NCBI RefSeq assembly: GCF_900176355.1
Contig: NZ_FWXI01000009.1
Span: forward strand, 1-64,000
From: Sporomusa malonica
GTDB lineage: Bacteria > Bacillota > Negativicutes > Sporomusales > Sporomusaceae
Reading direction: 5' to 3'
Length of the DNA stretch: 64,000 bases
Shown here in pieces: positions 34,854-43,869 of this stretch (position 1 is the first letter of the stretch; every line of letters begins with the position of its first letter). Both the position numbers and the translations under genes were made by a program. The notes under the pieces are model-generated. The model was not told where the DNA came from. It saw only the letters and a list, made by a program, of their open reading frames with translations, and did not search any database.

Positions 34854-35791
34854 GGCAAAGCCTCCAAATTAATAGTCAGATACCATTCTAATACATCACC
34901 AGGAGCTAGCAGCTCTAGTGTATTCAGTCTATGAGCGACCTCAAGCGAATCGTAATAACCGGTAGCCGGTTCAAGTGCACAGTTATACTCCCCTTTAAAG
35001 CCCCCCTGGTTTATCCAAATACCAAGATATGGGACCTTCTCCTTGGGAAAAACCAACATGTAACAAAGCTTGTTATTATTTAGCGTTAAAGCTGCTTGAC
35101 CTTGCCTTACCCTGCCGTCAACATAGATCTTCTCAGTATCATTAGCAGACTTAGGCTTCACTCGGTCAATACGGCAGCTGCTGCCGTTTGTACTGGTAGT
35201 CATTGGGAAGCTATGTTTAGTACCTGCAGCACCTAATAAGGTGCTGTTATGAACATTAATTATACTATCTGTTTCAGGCAAAATAATTTTCGTACGTTCA
35301 TCACAGGCAACCAGCCCATGAAATGCCCATATACCGTAAAGTGGTTTATCTCCTGTATTTATCACGCGGTAGTCCAGGCGTACACTGCTTTTTTCCAAAG
35401 TAATGGTCCTGTTAAATTCGTAAGGCAAGGACCGCCCTTTAACTTGTGATAATAGCCGCTGATCTACCAATGTTACATTCCAGGGTATGCTCCAAAGATC
35501 CCCATGGTCAGGTAGCTGCTTACCACTATACCCATCATAGGGATATAGACAGGTATCAATGGTAGGAAACATTTCATCGGCTCCAGCAGTATCATAGTCG
35601 GCAAAAGGTTCGCCATGCTTACTTAAGCGAAAAATACCATCAACCGGTTGAAAGAATATCTCAAAATTCTGTGGCTTATATATTAAGGAAGCGATTTTTG
35701 CACCCAGCTGAGGCAGGACAATGAGTTTAAGTGCCTCGTTCTCAATGGTTACCGCGTCAAGCCCTTTATAGACTTTAATCTGAATACACAT
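34850..35791 (-). CDS. Aldose 1-epimerase family protein
   Basis: A 313-residue galactose mutarotase-like protein (beta-sandwich fold). It probably converts beta- to alpha-galactose for GalK, although it belongs to the more divergent aldose epimerase-like group and the usual catalytic His/Glu pair is not obvious to me. It sits inside the gal operon, two bases after galK and overlapping galE. A role as glucose-6-phosphate epimerase-like enzyme is the alternative. Confidence 0.78.
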   Translation of the reverse strand: MCIQIKVYKGLDAVTIENEALKLIVLPQLGAKIASLIYKPQNFEIFFQPVDGIFRLSKHGEPFADYDTAGADEMFPTIDTCLYPYDGYSGKQLPDHGDLWSIPWNVTLVDQRLLSQVKGRSLPYEFNRTITLEKSSVRLDYRVINTGDKPLYGIWAFHGLVACDERTKIILPETDSIINVHNSTLLGAAGTKHSFPMTTSTNGSSCRIDRVKPKSANDTEKIYVDGRVRQGQAALTLNNNKLCYMLVFPKEKVPYLGIWINQGGFKGEYNCALEPATGYYDSLEVAHRLNTLELLAPGDVLEWYLTINLEALP

Positions 35792-35793
35792 TC

Positions 35794-36960
35794 TTACCCC
35801 TTAAGCAGGCTAACGCCATTGGCAATACCTGCCACGTAAACCGCAGCAGTCCGCCCAGTGCTTGTTTTATACTCGGCAGCTACCACTGAAGTAAACTCTT
35901 CCAATTTATCTGTTTGAACCAGGGCAATGGCACAACCACCAAAGCCTGCACCAGTCATTCGCGCGCCGATACACCCTGATGCTCTATGAGCGCTGTCAAC
36001 CATGGCATCAAGTTCCTGCCCACTCACTTCATAGTCATCTTTCAGCGACATATGCGACGCAGTCATCAATTGAGCAAAACCGTTAATATCACCTTGCTCC
36101 AGCAGCTTGACAGCCGTTTGAACCCGAATGTTTTCTGACACAATATGCCTGGCCCGTCTACGCAAAATGTCATCAGTAAGATAGTCTTCCACATTAGCCA
36201 GGGTAGCTTGACAGAGATTGGCGGCAGGAGTGTAGCGCCGAATTACAGCCAGAGCCTGTTCGCACTCATTGCGGCGCTCATTATATTTGGATTCAGAGAG
36301 TTCACGTTTTTTGTTGGTATTCATAATGACAAGACTATACTCTTTAAGGGCGAACGGGATGTATTTATACTGTAGTGTCTCACAGTCAAGCAGTATGGCA
36401 CAATCCTTTTGCCCCATAGCAACCGCAAACTGATCCATGATTCCGCAGTTAACCCCGATAAACTGGTTTTCTACCTTTTGAGCGAATTTAGCCAGTTCAA
36501 CCTTGTCAATGGCAGTGTCACTGTTCACGGTACGAAGCATAAAGGCTGTCAGCACCAGTAAGGCGGCTGATGAAGATAGTCCAGTACCATCTGGCAGATT
36601 GCCCAAAAACAGGATATCGCAACCTTTAAGTGAATAACCACTGTCTAAAAGATACTTGATAACACCTTTGGGATAGTTAGCCCAGCCGTCTGCAGACTGG
36701 TTTTCAATTGGCTTATTTAAGTCAACAGTTACTACCGGCATGGCATTTAGCGACTTGAGAACAATCAGATTATCCTGCCGCAGCCTAATAGCACCATAAA
36801 TGCCGAGCGTCAGCGCTGCCGGAAAAACATAACCGCCATTATAATCAATATGTTCACCAATCAGATTAACCCGGCCTGGTGAAAAAAAGTACTGCACCGG
36901 CTGCCCCTCAGCCCCATAGGCCTGCGCAAATTCTATTTTTAGGGTATTAATCATCTTCAC
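35794..36960 (-). CDS. galK: Galactokinase
   Basis: A 388-residue GHMP kinase. The galactokinase signature GRVNLIGEHIDYNGG is near residues 30-44, the ATP loop GTGLSSSAAL near 130, and the C-terminal GAGFGG motif near 352. It phosphorylates alpha-galactose. The ATG overlaps the galT stop codon by four bases. Confidence 0.96.
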   Translation of the reverse strand: MKMINTLKIEFAQAYGAEGQPVQYFFSPGRVNLIGEHIDYNGGYVFPAALTLGIYGAIRLRQDNLIVLKSLNAMPVVTVDLNKPIENQSADGWANYPKGVIKYLLDSGYSLKGCDILFLGNLPDGTGLSSSAALLVLTAFMLRTVNSDTAIDKVELAKFAQKVENQFIGVNCGIMDQFAVAMGQKDCAILLDCETLQYKYIPFALKEYSLVIMNTNKKRELSESKYNERRNECEQALAVIRRYTPAANLCQATLANVEDYLTDDILRRRARHIVSENIRVQTAVKLLEQGDINGFAQLMTASHMSLKDDYEVSGQELDAMVDSAHRASGCIGARMTGAGFGGCAIALVQTDKLEEFTSVVAAEYKTSTGRTAAVYVAGIANGVSLLKG

Positions 36961-37952
36961 TCACCGGGCTCCTCCTTTGTGCTCACAAAGCGGGAATAGG
37001 CTTCCTTAAGGGTTACTGCCGTCTGCTCTACCGCCATGGGATTACAAGCCGCCCACGCTCCCATTTCTGACGAAGCATAAAACTTAATTTTGTTGGCCTC
37101 CCTGAGCGGAGGGTAGAACTCGATATGGAAGTGATAATAGTCATCAGCTTCAGCATATTCCTCAGAATTTACCGGTGTCTGATGAAAACACATCATGTAC
37201 GGGAATAGTTTGTTAAACAAAGCGTCAAAAGCGCCAGTAATGTTTTTTAGCATTTCGGCTAAATCCCGTTTTTCCTGGCTGTCAAATTGAGTAATATTGC
37301 CTTTATGCTGTTTGCTGACAATGAATATACCATAAGGATAGTCGGTAAAAAAGGGTAAATAGGCTAAAAAGCTACTGTTTTCGGCAATAATACGCTGCTT
37401 AAAATCGTCTTCTTCCTTATTCATGTCGCAAAGTAAACAACTACCCTTACTCTCGTAATATTTCTGGCAGCTGTCAAGCTCGACCTGGATTTTTTGCGGT
37501 ATAAACGGATAAGCGTAGATTTGGCCATGGGGATGTGGCATGGTAACCCCCACTTCTTCCCCGCGGTTTTCAAACTGAAAAATATACTTTACCCTTGGAT
37601 CGTTCGCCAAGTCAGCATATCGCTGTGCTAACAAATCAACTAATTTTTCTATATGATCAACAGACAAGGCCGGAAGTGTTGCATGATGCTCTGGCGAGTA
37701 TAAGATAACCTCGCATTTGCCGTAGTTTTGCGCAACCTGATACGGTCCGCTGCTTAGCAAATCTGGTTCTTCCGGGGTCAAGGCTAGGGCAGGAAAATCA
37801 TTATTATATTTATATACTTCATAGCTGTCAGGTACTTTGCCTGAGCCGGGGCAAAACGGACACCAGTCTTTCGGCAGGTGGGGCCTAGCTTGTCTGTTTG
37901 ATGCAACCATTGTCCAGGTTGAAAGTAAAGGGTTCCATCTAAGCTCTGCCAT
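36957..37952 (-). CDS. galT: Galactose-1-phosphate uridylyltransferase
   Basis: A 331-residue HIT-superfamily enzyme. Zinc-type Cys31-x2-Cys34 and the catalytic HPHGQ (His142 the likely nucleophile) are visible. It is first in the gal operon, with GGAGGAG before the ATG. It transfers UMP between glucose-1-P and galactose-1-P. The 12-bp tandem duplication at 37978-38001 lies in its leader. Confidence 0.96.
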   Translation of the reverse strand: MAELRWNPLLSTWTMVASNRQARPHLPKDWCPFCPGSGKVPDSYEVYKYNNDFPALALTPEEPDLLSSGPYQVAQNYGKCEVILYSPEHHATLPALSVDHIEKLVDLLAQRYADLANDPRVKYIFQFENRGEEVGVTMPHPHGQIYAYPFIPQKIQVELDSCQKYYESKGSCLLCDMNKEEDDFKQRIIAENSSFLAYLPFFTDYPYGIFIVSKQHKGNITQFDSQEKRDLAEMLKNITGAFDALFNKLFPYMMCFHQTPVNSEEYAEADDYYHFHIEFYPPLREANKIKFYASSEMGAWAACNPMAVEQTAVTLKEAYSRFVSTKEEPGE

Positions 37953-37977
37953 AGTTGCTCCTCCAAAAGTTTATGAA

Positions 37978-38001
37978 AATACTTTATTAAATACTTTATT
38001 A
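37978..38001. repeat. 12-bp tandem duplication upstream of galT
   Basis: AATACTTTATTA is repeated exactly twice in tandem 26-49 bases upstream of the galT start. It may form paired regulator half-sites or alter promoter spacing. Confidence 0.7.
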
Positions 38002-38072
38002 AGTCCTTGCCTAGATAATTCATCATAAACCTAGAAATTCCTGCTTTATTCTGAAAATATTCAAAAAAAGAA

Positions 38073-38100
38073 AGGACTGGCTTATATCCCGCCAAGTCCT
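38073..38100 (-). terminator. Terminator after the DUF815 AAA gene
   Basis: A stem of about 9-10 bp with one mismatch (AGGACTTGGC and GCCAGTCCT on the minus strand) followed by TTTCTTTTTTTG. Confidence 0.75.
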
Positions 38101-38106
38101 ACAAAT

Positions 38107-39381
38107 CTAATTAGCAATATCTCCAGCCAGATAGTCGATAAATTGTTTAGCAATCCGGCCAGAACGCCCTGAATGCGACATCTCCCAGCGCAGCGCTGCT
38201 GACCTAAGTTCGACATTTGTCAGGCAGATGCTGTTTTTCCGCGCAATTTCTTCGACAATTTTGAAGTACTCTTCCTGATTGGGCAAAGTATAAAACAATG
38301 TTATACCAAAACGATCGGCAAGCGAGATTTTTTCGTTAACAGTATCTTGCCGGTGCAATTCACTACCTTCCCGGTCATCCCATGTCTCTTTTATTAGATT
38401 GCGCCGGTTGGAAGTAGCATATATCAAGACATTATCAGGGCGTACTTCCACCCCGCCGTCAATAAGTGACTTTAGAATTTTATATTCGGCTTCATGCTCT
38501 TCAAAAGATAAATCATCGATAAACAAGATAAACTTTTTACTCCATTGCCGAAGTGCTGTCATAATTTCCGGCAGCTGTTTACAGTCACTTTTGGCTATCT
38601 CGATAATTCTTAGGCCTTTATCAGAATAACGATTGGCTACAGCCTTCACCGATGAGGATTTGCCTGTACCTCTAGCTCCGACCAGCAGTACATTATTGGC
38701 AGGCTTGCCACTAATAAACGCCTCAGTGTTACGGACAAGTTCATTTTTTTGGTATTCATAGCCTACAATATCACTTAACTGTACCGGATCGGAATGCTCA
38801 ATGCCAACAAGTTCCCGCCGCTCTGAGTCCCATTTAAACGCATCATAACCAGCCAACTTACCGCAGCCGTGACGATCATAATAAGAGGTAAGTGCGGTGA
38901 CAACCTCGCCGGGTGTATGGTTTGTCGTTATATCCAAAAATAAGTCCCTAAGCGAGGCTAGGTTTCGGCATATATTTGAGATCTTGTCTTGGCTCTCACA
39001 GGCCGGATGATAATCCACAACAACGGCTTTAACCTCATCACAAAACCCTGCTGCTACCCCGTTTTTTAGCCATTTTTTTAAAATCACGACATCACTTTCT
39101 GCTATTTTTACCAGGCTACGCCCTGGCTGGGTGCTGGTTTTTCCGGCAGAATTACTAAATACATTTTCGTCATATCTGAGCAAAGAAAGCAAGTAGTTTT
39201 CCGGAATATTGCCTGCCATACCATTCTCTTCAGCCCATCTAATCAGCTCAGCGGCAATAGTATATTCATCACATGCTCCCGGTGTTGCTGATTGCAGAGA
39301 TTGTAATCCTTTAACCAAACGGTCATTTAACAAGTTGCGATAAATTAGTAGTTTATTCAGGTCCTGACAAGTATCTGACAC
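38107..39381 (-). CDS. AAA ATPase, DUF815 family
   Basis: A 424-residue ATPase with Walker A GARGTGKSS near residue 237 and Walker B FILFIDDLSFE near 290, preceded by an all-helical N-terminal region of about 200 residues. Proteins of this type (DUF815) are widespread and uncharacterised. It stands alone between the gal operon and the ilv genes. Arg-rich C-terminal segment SGRSGRIAKQFIDYL may be the sensor 2/Arg region. No function is assigned. Confidence 0.85.
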   Translation of the reverse strand: MSDTCQDLNKLLIYRNLLNDRLVKGLQSLQSATPGACDEYTIAAELIRWAEENGMAGNIPENYLLSLLRYDENVFSNSAGKTSTQPGRSLVKIAESDVVILKKWLKNGVAAGFCDEVKAVVVDYHPACESQDKISNICRNLASLRDLFLDITTNHTPGEVVTALTSYYDRHGCGKLAGYDAFKWDSERRELVGIEHSDPVQLSDIVGYEYQKNELVRNTEAFISGKPANNVLLVGARGTGKSSSVKAVANRYSDKGLRIIEIAKSDCKQLPEIMTALRQWSKKFILFIDDLSFEEHEAEYKILKSLIDGGVEVRPDNVLIYATSNRRNLIKETWDDREGSELHRQDTVNEKISLADRFGITLFYTLPNQEEYFKIVEEIARKNSICLTNVELRSAALRWEMSHSGRSGRIAKQFIDYLAGDIAN

Positions 39382-39412
39382 AACAAAACCTCCTGCAAAA
39401 CGTCAAAGTATA

Positions 39413-41080
39413 TTACTCAAGAAACTGATTGATAGGCTGACCTGGTGCTGTCATTGGCGTGACTATAAGATCAGGATCCACATCGGCAATAATAACTGCC
39501 GGTATATTTGCAACAAGCGCCTCGGCAAACGCGGTTTCAAATTCATGCGGCGTTGCGGCAGGCAGAGCCATCGCTCCACAGGCTCGCACAAATCCTACAA
39601 AATCGAACTCTGGAAGGCTTGTTGCAGAATAACGCTCATCGAAGAACAGACACTGCCATTGCCGTACCATTCCCAGTGATCTATTATTAATAATAACACA
39701 AATAAGCGGAAGCCGGTTGCTAACAATAGTATATAATTCCATTCCAGTCATTTTAAACCCACCGTCACCGGCAATAACTACAACCTTTCTCTCCGGACAC
39801 CCAGCTTGTGCACCTAGGGCAGCCGGTACACCAAAGCCCATAGTTCCCAGTCCGCCTGATGTGAGCCAACTGCGGGACCTGTTAATTTTCAAGTGTTGCG
39901 CTGCCCACATCTGGTGCTGGCCAACGTCAGTTACCCAGGTTACAGGTAATTCGCGTGTTGCATCTGACATATGGCGCATAATCCAGGGCGGAGTCAGTTG
40001 ATCTTCTTGATAGATGATAGGAAACTCTCTACGCCACCTTTCTATTTGATCCCACCATGCCGTTAAGCCATGCTCAGCCTTATGGGGCAAACAATTAGCA
40101 ATATGGGTAAGAGCCAAAGATAAGTCGCCTAAAATACTAATATCAGCTGCTATATTTTTATCGAACTCAGCTATATCTACGTCAAGGTGGATAATGGTCT
40201 TGCCTGTTGCGTAACGTTTAGGATCACCTGTGACCCTGTCGCTAAACCGTGTACCCACAGCTATGATGACATCAGCCTCGCTGACAGCTAAGTTAGCTGC
40301 TTTATGCCCATGCATGCCTGTTAGCCCCAAAAACTGGTGGTGTTCAGCGTCAAAAGCACCAAGCCCCATGAGCGTACTAGCAACCGGCATACCGCTAACC
40401 TCGGCTAATTTCAGCACAGACTGTTCAGCCTTCCCTGCTTTAACCCCCCCACCGATGACCATGACTGGACGTTTAGCAGCAGCCAACACATCTGCTGCAG
40501 CTTGAGTCTCTTTGCCTGGCAGATATTCTTCTGGCTGCGGTACGCAATTAGGTTCTATCATTTCCAGGCAATAATCAACAGTGCTAATAAGTATATCCCT
40601 AGGCACATCCACAAGTACAGGCCCTGGACGCCCGCTTGAAGCGATTGCAAACGCTTGCCTGATAGTGTCAGCCAAATCAGTTACATCCCTGACAAGAAAA
40701 TTGTGCTTGGTAACAGCCATAGTTATGCCAGTAATATCAATTTCCTGAAAAGAATCCCGCCCCAATAAGGCTGTTGGTACCTGCCCGGTGATAGCCACAA
40801 CCGGTGATGAGTCCATAAAGGCTGTTGCCAGACCAGTGACAAGATTGGTCGCGCCAGGACCTGAGGTGGCAATACATACCCCCACGCGGCCTGTTGCGCG
40901 CGCATATCCATCAGCCGCATGGGCAGCGCCTTGTTCGTGAACGGTTAAAATATGCTTAAGCGGCGCATCATACAAAGCATCATACAATGGCATAATCTGT
41001 CCGCCAGGGTAGCCAAATACGGTATCCACCCCTAACTCCAGTAAACAATTGATGATAACATTACTTCCCGTCAATTTCAT
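39413..41080 (-). CDS. ilvB: Acetolactate synthase, large (catalytic) subunit
   Basis: A 555-residue TPP enzyme. The catalytic Glu49 (TVHEQGAAHAADGYARA) and TPP motif GDGGFKMTGMELYT...NN (near 430-460) are intact. It condenses two pyruvates (or pyruvate with 2-oxobutyrate) for branched-chain amino acid synthesis. It follows the small ACT subunit gene by 6 bases and shares the upstream T-box leader, which supports the anabolic AHAS role over a catabolic one. ilvC and ilvD are not in the window. Confidence 0.93.
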   Translation of the reverse strand: MKLTGSNVIINCLLELGVDTVFGYPGGQIMPLYDALYDAPLKHILTVHEQGAAHAADGYARATGRVGVCIATSGPGATNLVTGLATAFMDSSPVVAITGQVPTALLGRDSFQEIDITGITMAVTKHNFLVRDVTDLADTIRQAFAIASSGRPGPVLVDVPRDILISTVDYCLEMIEPNCVPQPEEYLPGKETQAAADVLAAAKRPVMVIGGGVKAGKAEQSVLKLAEVSGMPVASTLMGLGAFDAEHHQFLGLTGMHGHKAANLAVSEADVIIAVGTRFSDRVTGDPKRYATGKTIIHLDVDIAEFDKNIAADISILGDLSLALTHIANCLPHKAEHGLTAWWDQIERWRREFPIIYQEDQLTPPWIMRHMSDATRELPVTWVTDVGQHQMWAAQHLKINRSRSWLTSGGLGTMGFGVPAALGAQAGCPERKVVVIAGDGGFKMTGMELYTIVSNRLPLICVIINNRSLGMVRQWQCLFFDERYSATSLPEFDFVGFVRACGAMALPAATPHEFETAFAEALVANIPAVIIADVDPDLIVTPMTAPGQPINQFLE

Positions 41081-41086
41081 CAGCGG

Positions 41087-41329
41087 CTAGCCTCCCAAGT
41101 AACAGTCCTCGACCTTTACCACACCCACAAGTTTAGAAACATGACTATACAATTGCCGGTGTGCCGCCTGACTGTTGGTTACAACCGCATTAACCTGAAC
41201 ATGCCCTTGACAAGAGTCAGGCCCAACCGACAGACTCTCAACAATATACCCCTTTCGATACAGCAGCCCTGTCAGCCTCACAAGCGAATCCCCCTGGGTG
41301 CGAAGTGTAATTGAAATCCCTTGTTTCAT
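41087..41329 (-). CDS. Acetolactate synthase, small (ACT) regulatory subunit
   Basis: An 80-residue single ACT-domain protein (SITLRTQGDSLVRLTGLLYRKG), short like IlvM-type small subunits. The ATG at 41329 is chosen because AAAGGGGC precedes it; upstream codons in the same frame run into the T-box terminator. It should regulate or stabilise IlvB. It is the first gene after the T-box leader. Confidence 0.85.
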   Translation of the reverse strand: MKQGISITLRTQGDSLVRLTGLLYRKGYIVESLSVGPDSCQGHVQVNAVVTNSQAAHRQLYSHVSKLVGVVKVEDCYLGG

Positions 41330-41344
41330 TCTTAGCGCCCCTTT

Positions 41345-41690
41345 CGAAAATAATAAAACCGCCCCTGTTGCATAGGTAAACCTACACAACAGGGGCGGAA
41401 AATTCCGCGGTACCACCCTGCTTTTGCACTCATCCGCCGGCTATCACCAGCTGCTCTGTTAACGTAGAGCCTACGCCCCAGCTTACGGTGTTCCGAAAAA
41501 TAGCTTTCGCGAACGACTTTGGGCAGGGAGTTCGTGGGTGATTTAGAATAGGCACACCGCACCGGTTCGCACCAACCACCGGCTCTCTGTAACGGGTTAC
41601 GTGAATATTCCGCTCCCAGTCATCACTGTTTTGAGTACAATATAAAATTATGATCTTACCAAAAATACACCGGCACATCTAAGCTATACT
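41345..41690 (-). promoter_or_regulatory. T-box riboswitch leader of the ilv genes
   Basis: The minus-strand leader has the T-box AGGGTGGTACCGCGG (41405-41419), a terminator made of CCGCCCCTGTTG/CAACAGGGGCGG (41359-41398) followed by TTTTATTATT, and an upstream Stem I region with AGAGAGCCGGTGG and GGTGCGAACCGG. It senses uncharged tRNA and permits readthrough. Specifier: ATC (Ile) followed by A in an internal loop looks most plausible, CTC (Leu) is the alternative. Confidence 0.92.
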
Positions 41691-41698
41691 TTGTATAC

Positions 41699-41727
41699 AT
41701 TATCCCTAAAAACCATACTCTTGTCAA
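41699..41727 (-). promoter_or_regulatory. Promoter of the T-box/ilv operon
   Basis: TTGACA (41722-41727), 17-base spacer, GATAAT (41699-41704) on the minus strand, immediately upstream of the leader. Confidence 0.75.
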
Positions 41728-41744
41728 GAGCAAATATTACAACA

Positions 41745-42464
41745 TTACCAGGATTTTTTATTATTTCGACTACACTGTAAAGCGCAGTCTACCCCGCATA
41801 GATCTCCGGGATGACGGCCAGGTAATCCTTGTTTTTTTCGAATTTCGTATAGCTTTTCAATTTGATCTATTGATAATTCATGCGCACTCCCTAATTGTGC
41901 AGATAGTAACGTTAGTTTTGCGTAAAACTCAACTGATTCAAGTTTATGATACGCAGTAATCAAATCATCACCCCAGGCTAATGCACCATGATTTGCCAAC
42001 AGAACTGCATCAAAGTGCTCCACATAAACTGCCACTGCATCCGGAACCTCATTCGTAGAGGGTGTGCCATACTCGGCTACCGGCACACAACCAAGTGTAA
42101 CAATTGCTTCAGCAATAAGCGGCTTATTCAGTGGAATACGAGCAATAGCAAAGGTAGTTGCATGAGGCGGATGGGCATGGACGACCGCCCTGACGTCGGG
42201 ACGGTCTTTATATACTCTAAGGTGCATTTTGAGTTCTGATGACGGCCGCCAGTTACCGCCTCCCTCAAGCACGTTGCCTTCCATATCAACCTTGATCAGC
42301 ATCTCTGGTGTCATAAATCCTTTGCTTACTCCAGTCGGAGTGGTAATAATCTCACCCTCACTCAACTTAACCGTGATGTTGCCGTCATTAGCCGCAACAA
42401 AACCACTATCATACATGCGCTTGCCGATGTGGCATATTTGCTGTTTATACTCATATTCTATCAT
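41745..42464 (-). CDS. Class II aldolase/adducin family protein
   Basis: A 239-residue zinc aldolase-fold protein of the L-fuculose-phosphate/L-ribulose-5-phosphate group. Metal ligands are visible in VVHAHPPHATTFA and at LLANHGALAWG. The frame also carries the conserved SxGNIT-like start NDGNITVKL. It could cleave fuculose-1-P or epimerise pentulose phosphate; nothing near it decides which. It is followed by an unrelated short intergenic region and the ilv promoter. Confidence 0.88.
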   Translation of the reverse strand: MIEYEYKQQICHIGKRMYDSGFVAANDGNITVKLSEGEIITTPTGVSKGFMTPEMLIKVDMEGNVLEGGGNWRPSSELKMHLRVYKDRPDVRAVVHAHPPHATTFAIARIPLNKPLIAEAIVTLGCVPVAEYGTPSTNEVPDAVAVYVEHFDAVLLANHGALAWGDDLITAYHKLESVEFYAKLTLLSAQLGSAHELSIDQIEKLYEIRKKQGLPGRHPGDLCGVDCALQCSRNNKKSW

Positions 42465-42475
42465 CTTCTGCCTCC

Positions 42476-42943
42476 CTACTGTGGCCGCACTTTTCCGGTC
42501 ATATGCCTGATAGCAATTTTGATTACGGTTGTTTTATCCCCGCTGTTTTGAACATATTTTTTTCCGCTCTCCATATGATCAGGCGCATATTTGGCGACTA
42601 AGGCCAGCAGCGCTTCCCTTTTTTCCTGCCCCTCAACTTGGCTGGCTTGCCCAAAGACAATTACGCTTTCATAACATGTCGTAAATTTTTCCGGTACTGA
42701 CTGTTTCCTGCCGACTACACAAAAGGACACATTACTGTTAGCAGCAATACTATCTAATTTGTACCCCTCCTCGGCGCAGTGAAAATAAATACTACCGTCT
42801 TTATACACATAACTAAGTGGCACACCGTAGGGATAGCTCTCCTGATTCACCACTGATAAAACACCGTACTCACATTTCTCCAAGATTTCGATTGTCGCAT
42901 CAGTGCTAACTTGTCTATCAATCCGCCTCATTGCTTTAAACAT
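42476..42943 (-). CDS. Pyridoxamine 5'-phosphate oxidase-like FMN-binding protein
   Basis: A 155-residue split-barrel flavin-binding protein of the PNPOx/NimA-like group (GVLSVVNQESYPYGVPLSYVY). ATG at 42943 is chosen because GGGAG lies 9 bases upstream. It is 12 bases upstream of the aldolase gene and probably cotranscribed with it. Such proteins are often putative nitroreductase or general FMN proteins; a specific reaction cannot be assigned. Confidence 0.82.
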   Translation of the reverse strand: MFKAMRRIDRQVSTDATIEILEKCEYGVLSVVNQESYPYGVPLSYVYKDGSIYFHCAEEGYKLDSIAANSNVSFCVVGRKQSVPEKFTTCYESVIVFGQASQVEGQEKREALLALVAKYAPDHMESGKKYVQNSGDKTTVIKIAIRHMTGKVRPQ

Positions 42944-43006
42944 CTTGTCACTCTCCCACCATTTATTGGTATAATATATCAAATAATCGCCCAAAGGTAA
43001 ATAGCT

Positions 43007-43033
43007 CAGGGTCAGGCGTGCTGCCTGACCCTG
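43007..43033. terminator. Hairpin between fpg-like gene and flavin protein gene
   Basis: Perfect 11-bp stem CAGGGTCAGGC/GCCTGACCCTG with a 5-base loop. The T-run follows on the plus strand, while on the minus strand it sits after the fpg-like stop codon, so its direction is unclear. Confidence 0.6.
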
Positions 43034-43036
43034 TTT

Positions 43037-43855
43037 TTATTGCTGACATACAGGACAATAAAATGCATTCCTGCCGCCTACGCGTTTGGTCTCAATCGGG
43101 TGGCTGCAGCCGTAACACGGCTGTCCTGTCCGATAAGCTACCTGCAAATACGATTCAAAACCGCCTGTAAGCTTATCATCTGAAGCAAACTTTTCTTCGT
43201 ACACGCCACCCAGTTTTGTTGCTTGACTTAAAATATCCCTAATACAATGATATAGCTTACTTCGCTCAACCTCATTAAGATGCGATGTTTTTCGGTCAGG
43301 CATAATCCGGCTGCAGAATAACGTTTCATTAGAATAAACATTGCCAAGTCCAGCAATAAACTCCTGATCCATCAAGAGCGGCTTAATCATTCCTTTGCGC
43401 TTTGCTAACAGTCCCAAAAATTTTCCGAGTGTGAAATCCGCTGCAAGTGGTTCAGGGCCTAGCTTGGCCAATTCAGGCATAGCTTCAAGATTAACAGTGG
43501 GGACAAGATGAAGATACCCCAAATTAAGTTTAAAGAAAGCTAATTGATCACCTGAATTCAGGGTAAATATAATTGTCGGATTCCCAGTTACTTCTTCGCC
43601 AGAATAAAACAGGCGCACAAACCCCTCAAGCATAAAATGTACAACAAGTGAGTGCGAATTTGACAGACTTATGATGATTTGCTTGGCACGTCTTCTGACA
43701 TCAACTAGCTGTTGCCCGGTCACAATGCCTGCAAATTCATCAACAGGCACATTAAGCGCTTTTGCCCGGCCGACAGTCACCTTCTCAATAATTTTACCTT
43801 TAGTTTTATGTTCAATGTGCATCCTGACAGTTTCAATTTCAGGAATTTCGGGCAT
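43037..43855 (-). CDS. Formamidopyrimidine-DNA glycosylase family protein
   Basis: A 272-residue Fpg/Nei-type base-excision enzyme. The N-terminal catalytic Pro2-Glu3 is conserved (MPEIPEIETVR), the helix-two-turn-helix lies near 170 (EFIAGLGNVYSNE), and the C-terminal zinc finger (CYGCSHPIE...YCPVCQQ) is intact. It removes oxidised bases. The degree to which it prefers 8-oxoguanine or oxidised pyrimidines is not predictable from sequence here. Confidence 0.9.
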   Translation of the reverse strand: MPEIPEIETVRMHIEHKTKGKIIEKVTVGRAKALNVPVDEFAGIVTGQQLVDVRRRAKQIIISLSNSHSLVVHFMLEGFVRLFYSGEEVTGNPTIIFTLNSGDQLAFFKLNLGYLHLVPTVNLEAMPELAKLGPEPLAADFTLGKFLGLLAKRKGMIKPLLMDQEFIAGLGNVYSNETLFCSRIMPDRKTSHLNEVERSKLYHCIRDILSQATKLGGVYEEKFASDDKLTGGFESYLQVAYRTGQPCYGCSHPIETKRVGGRNAFYCPVCQQ

Positions 43856-43869
43856 AGAGTGACCCCTTC

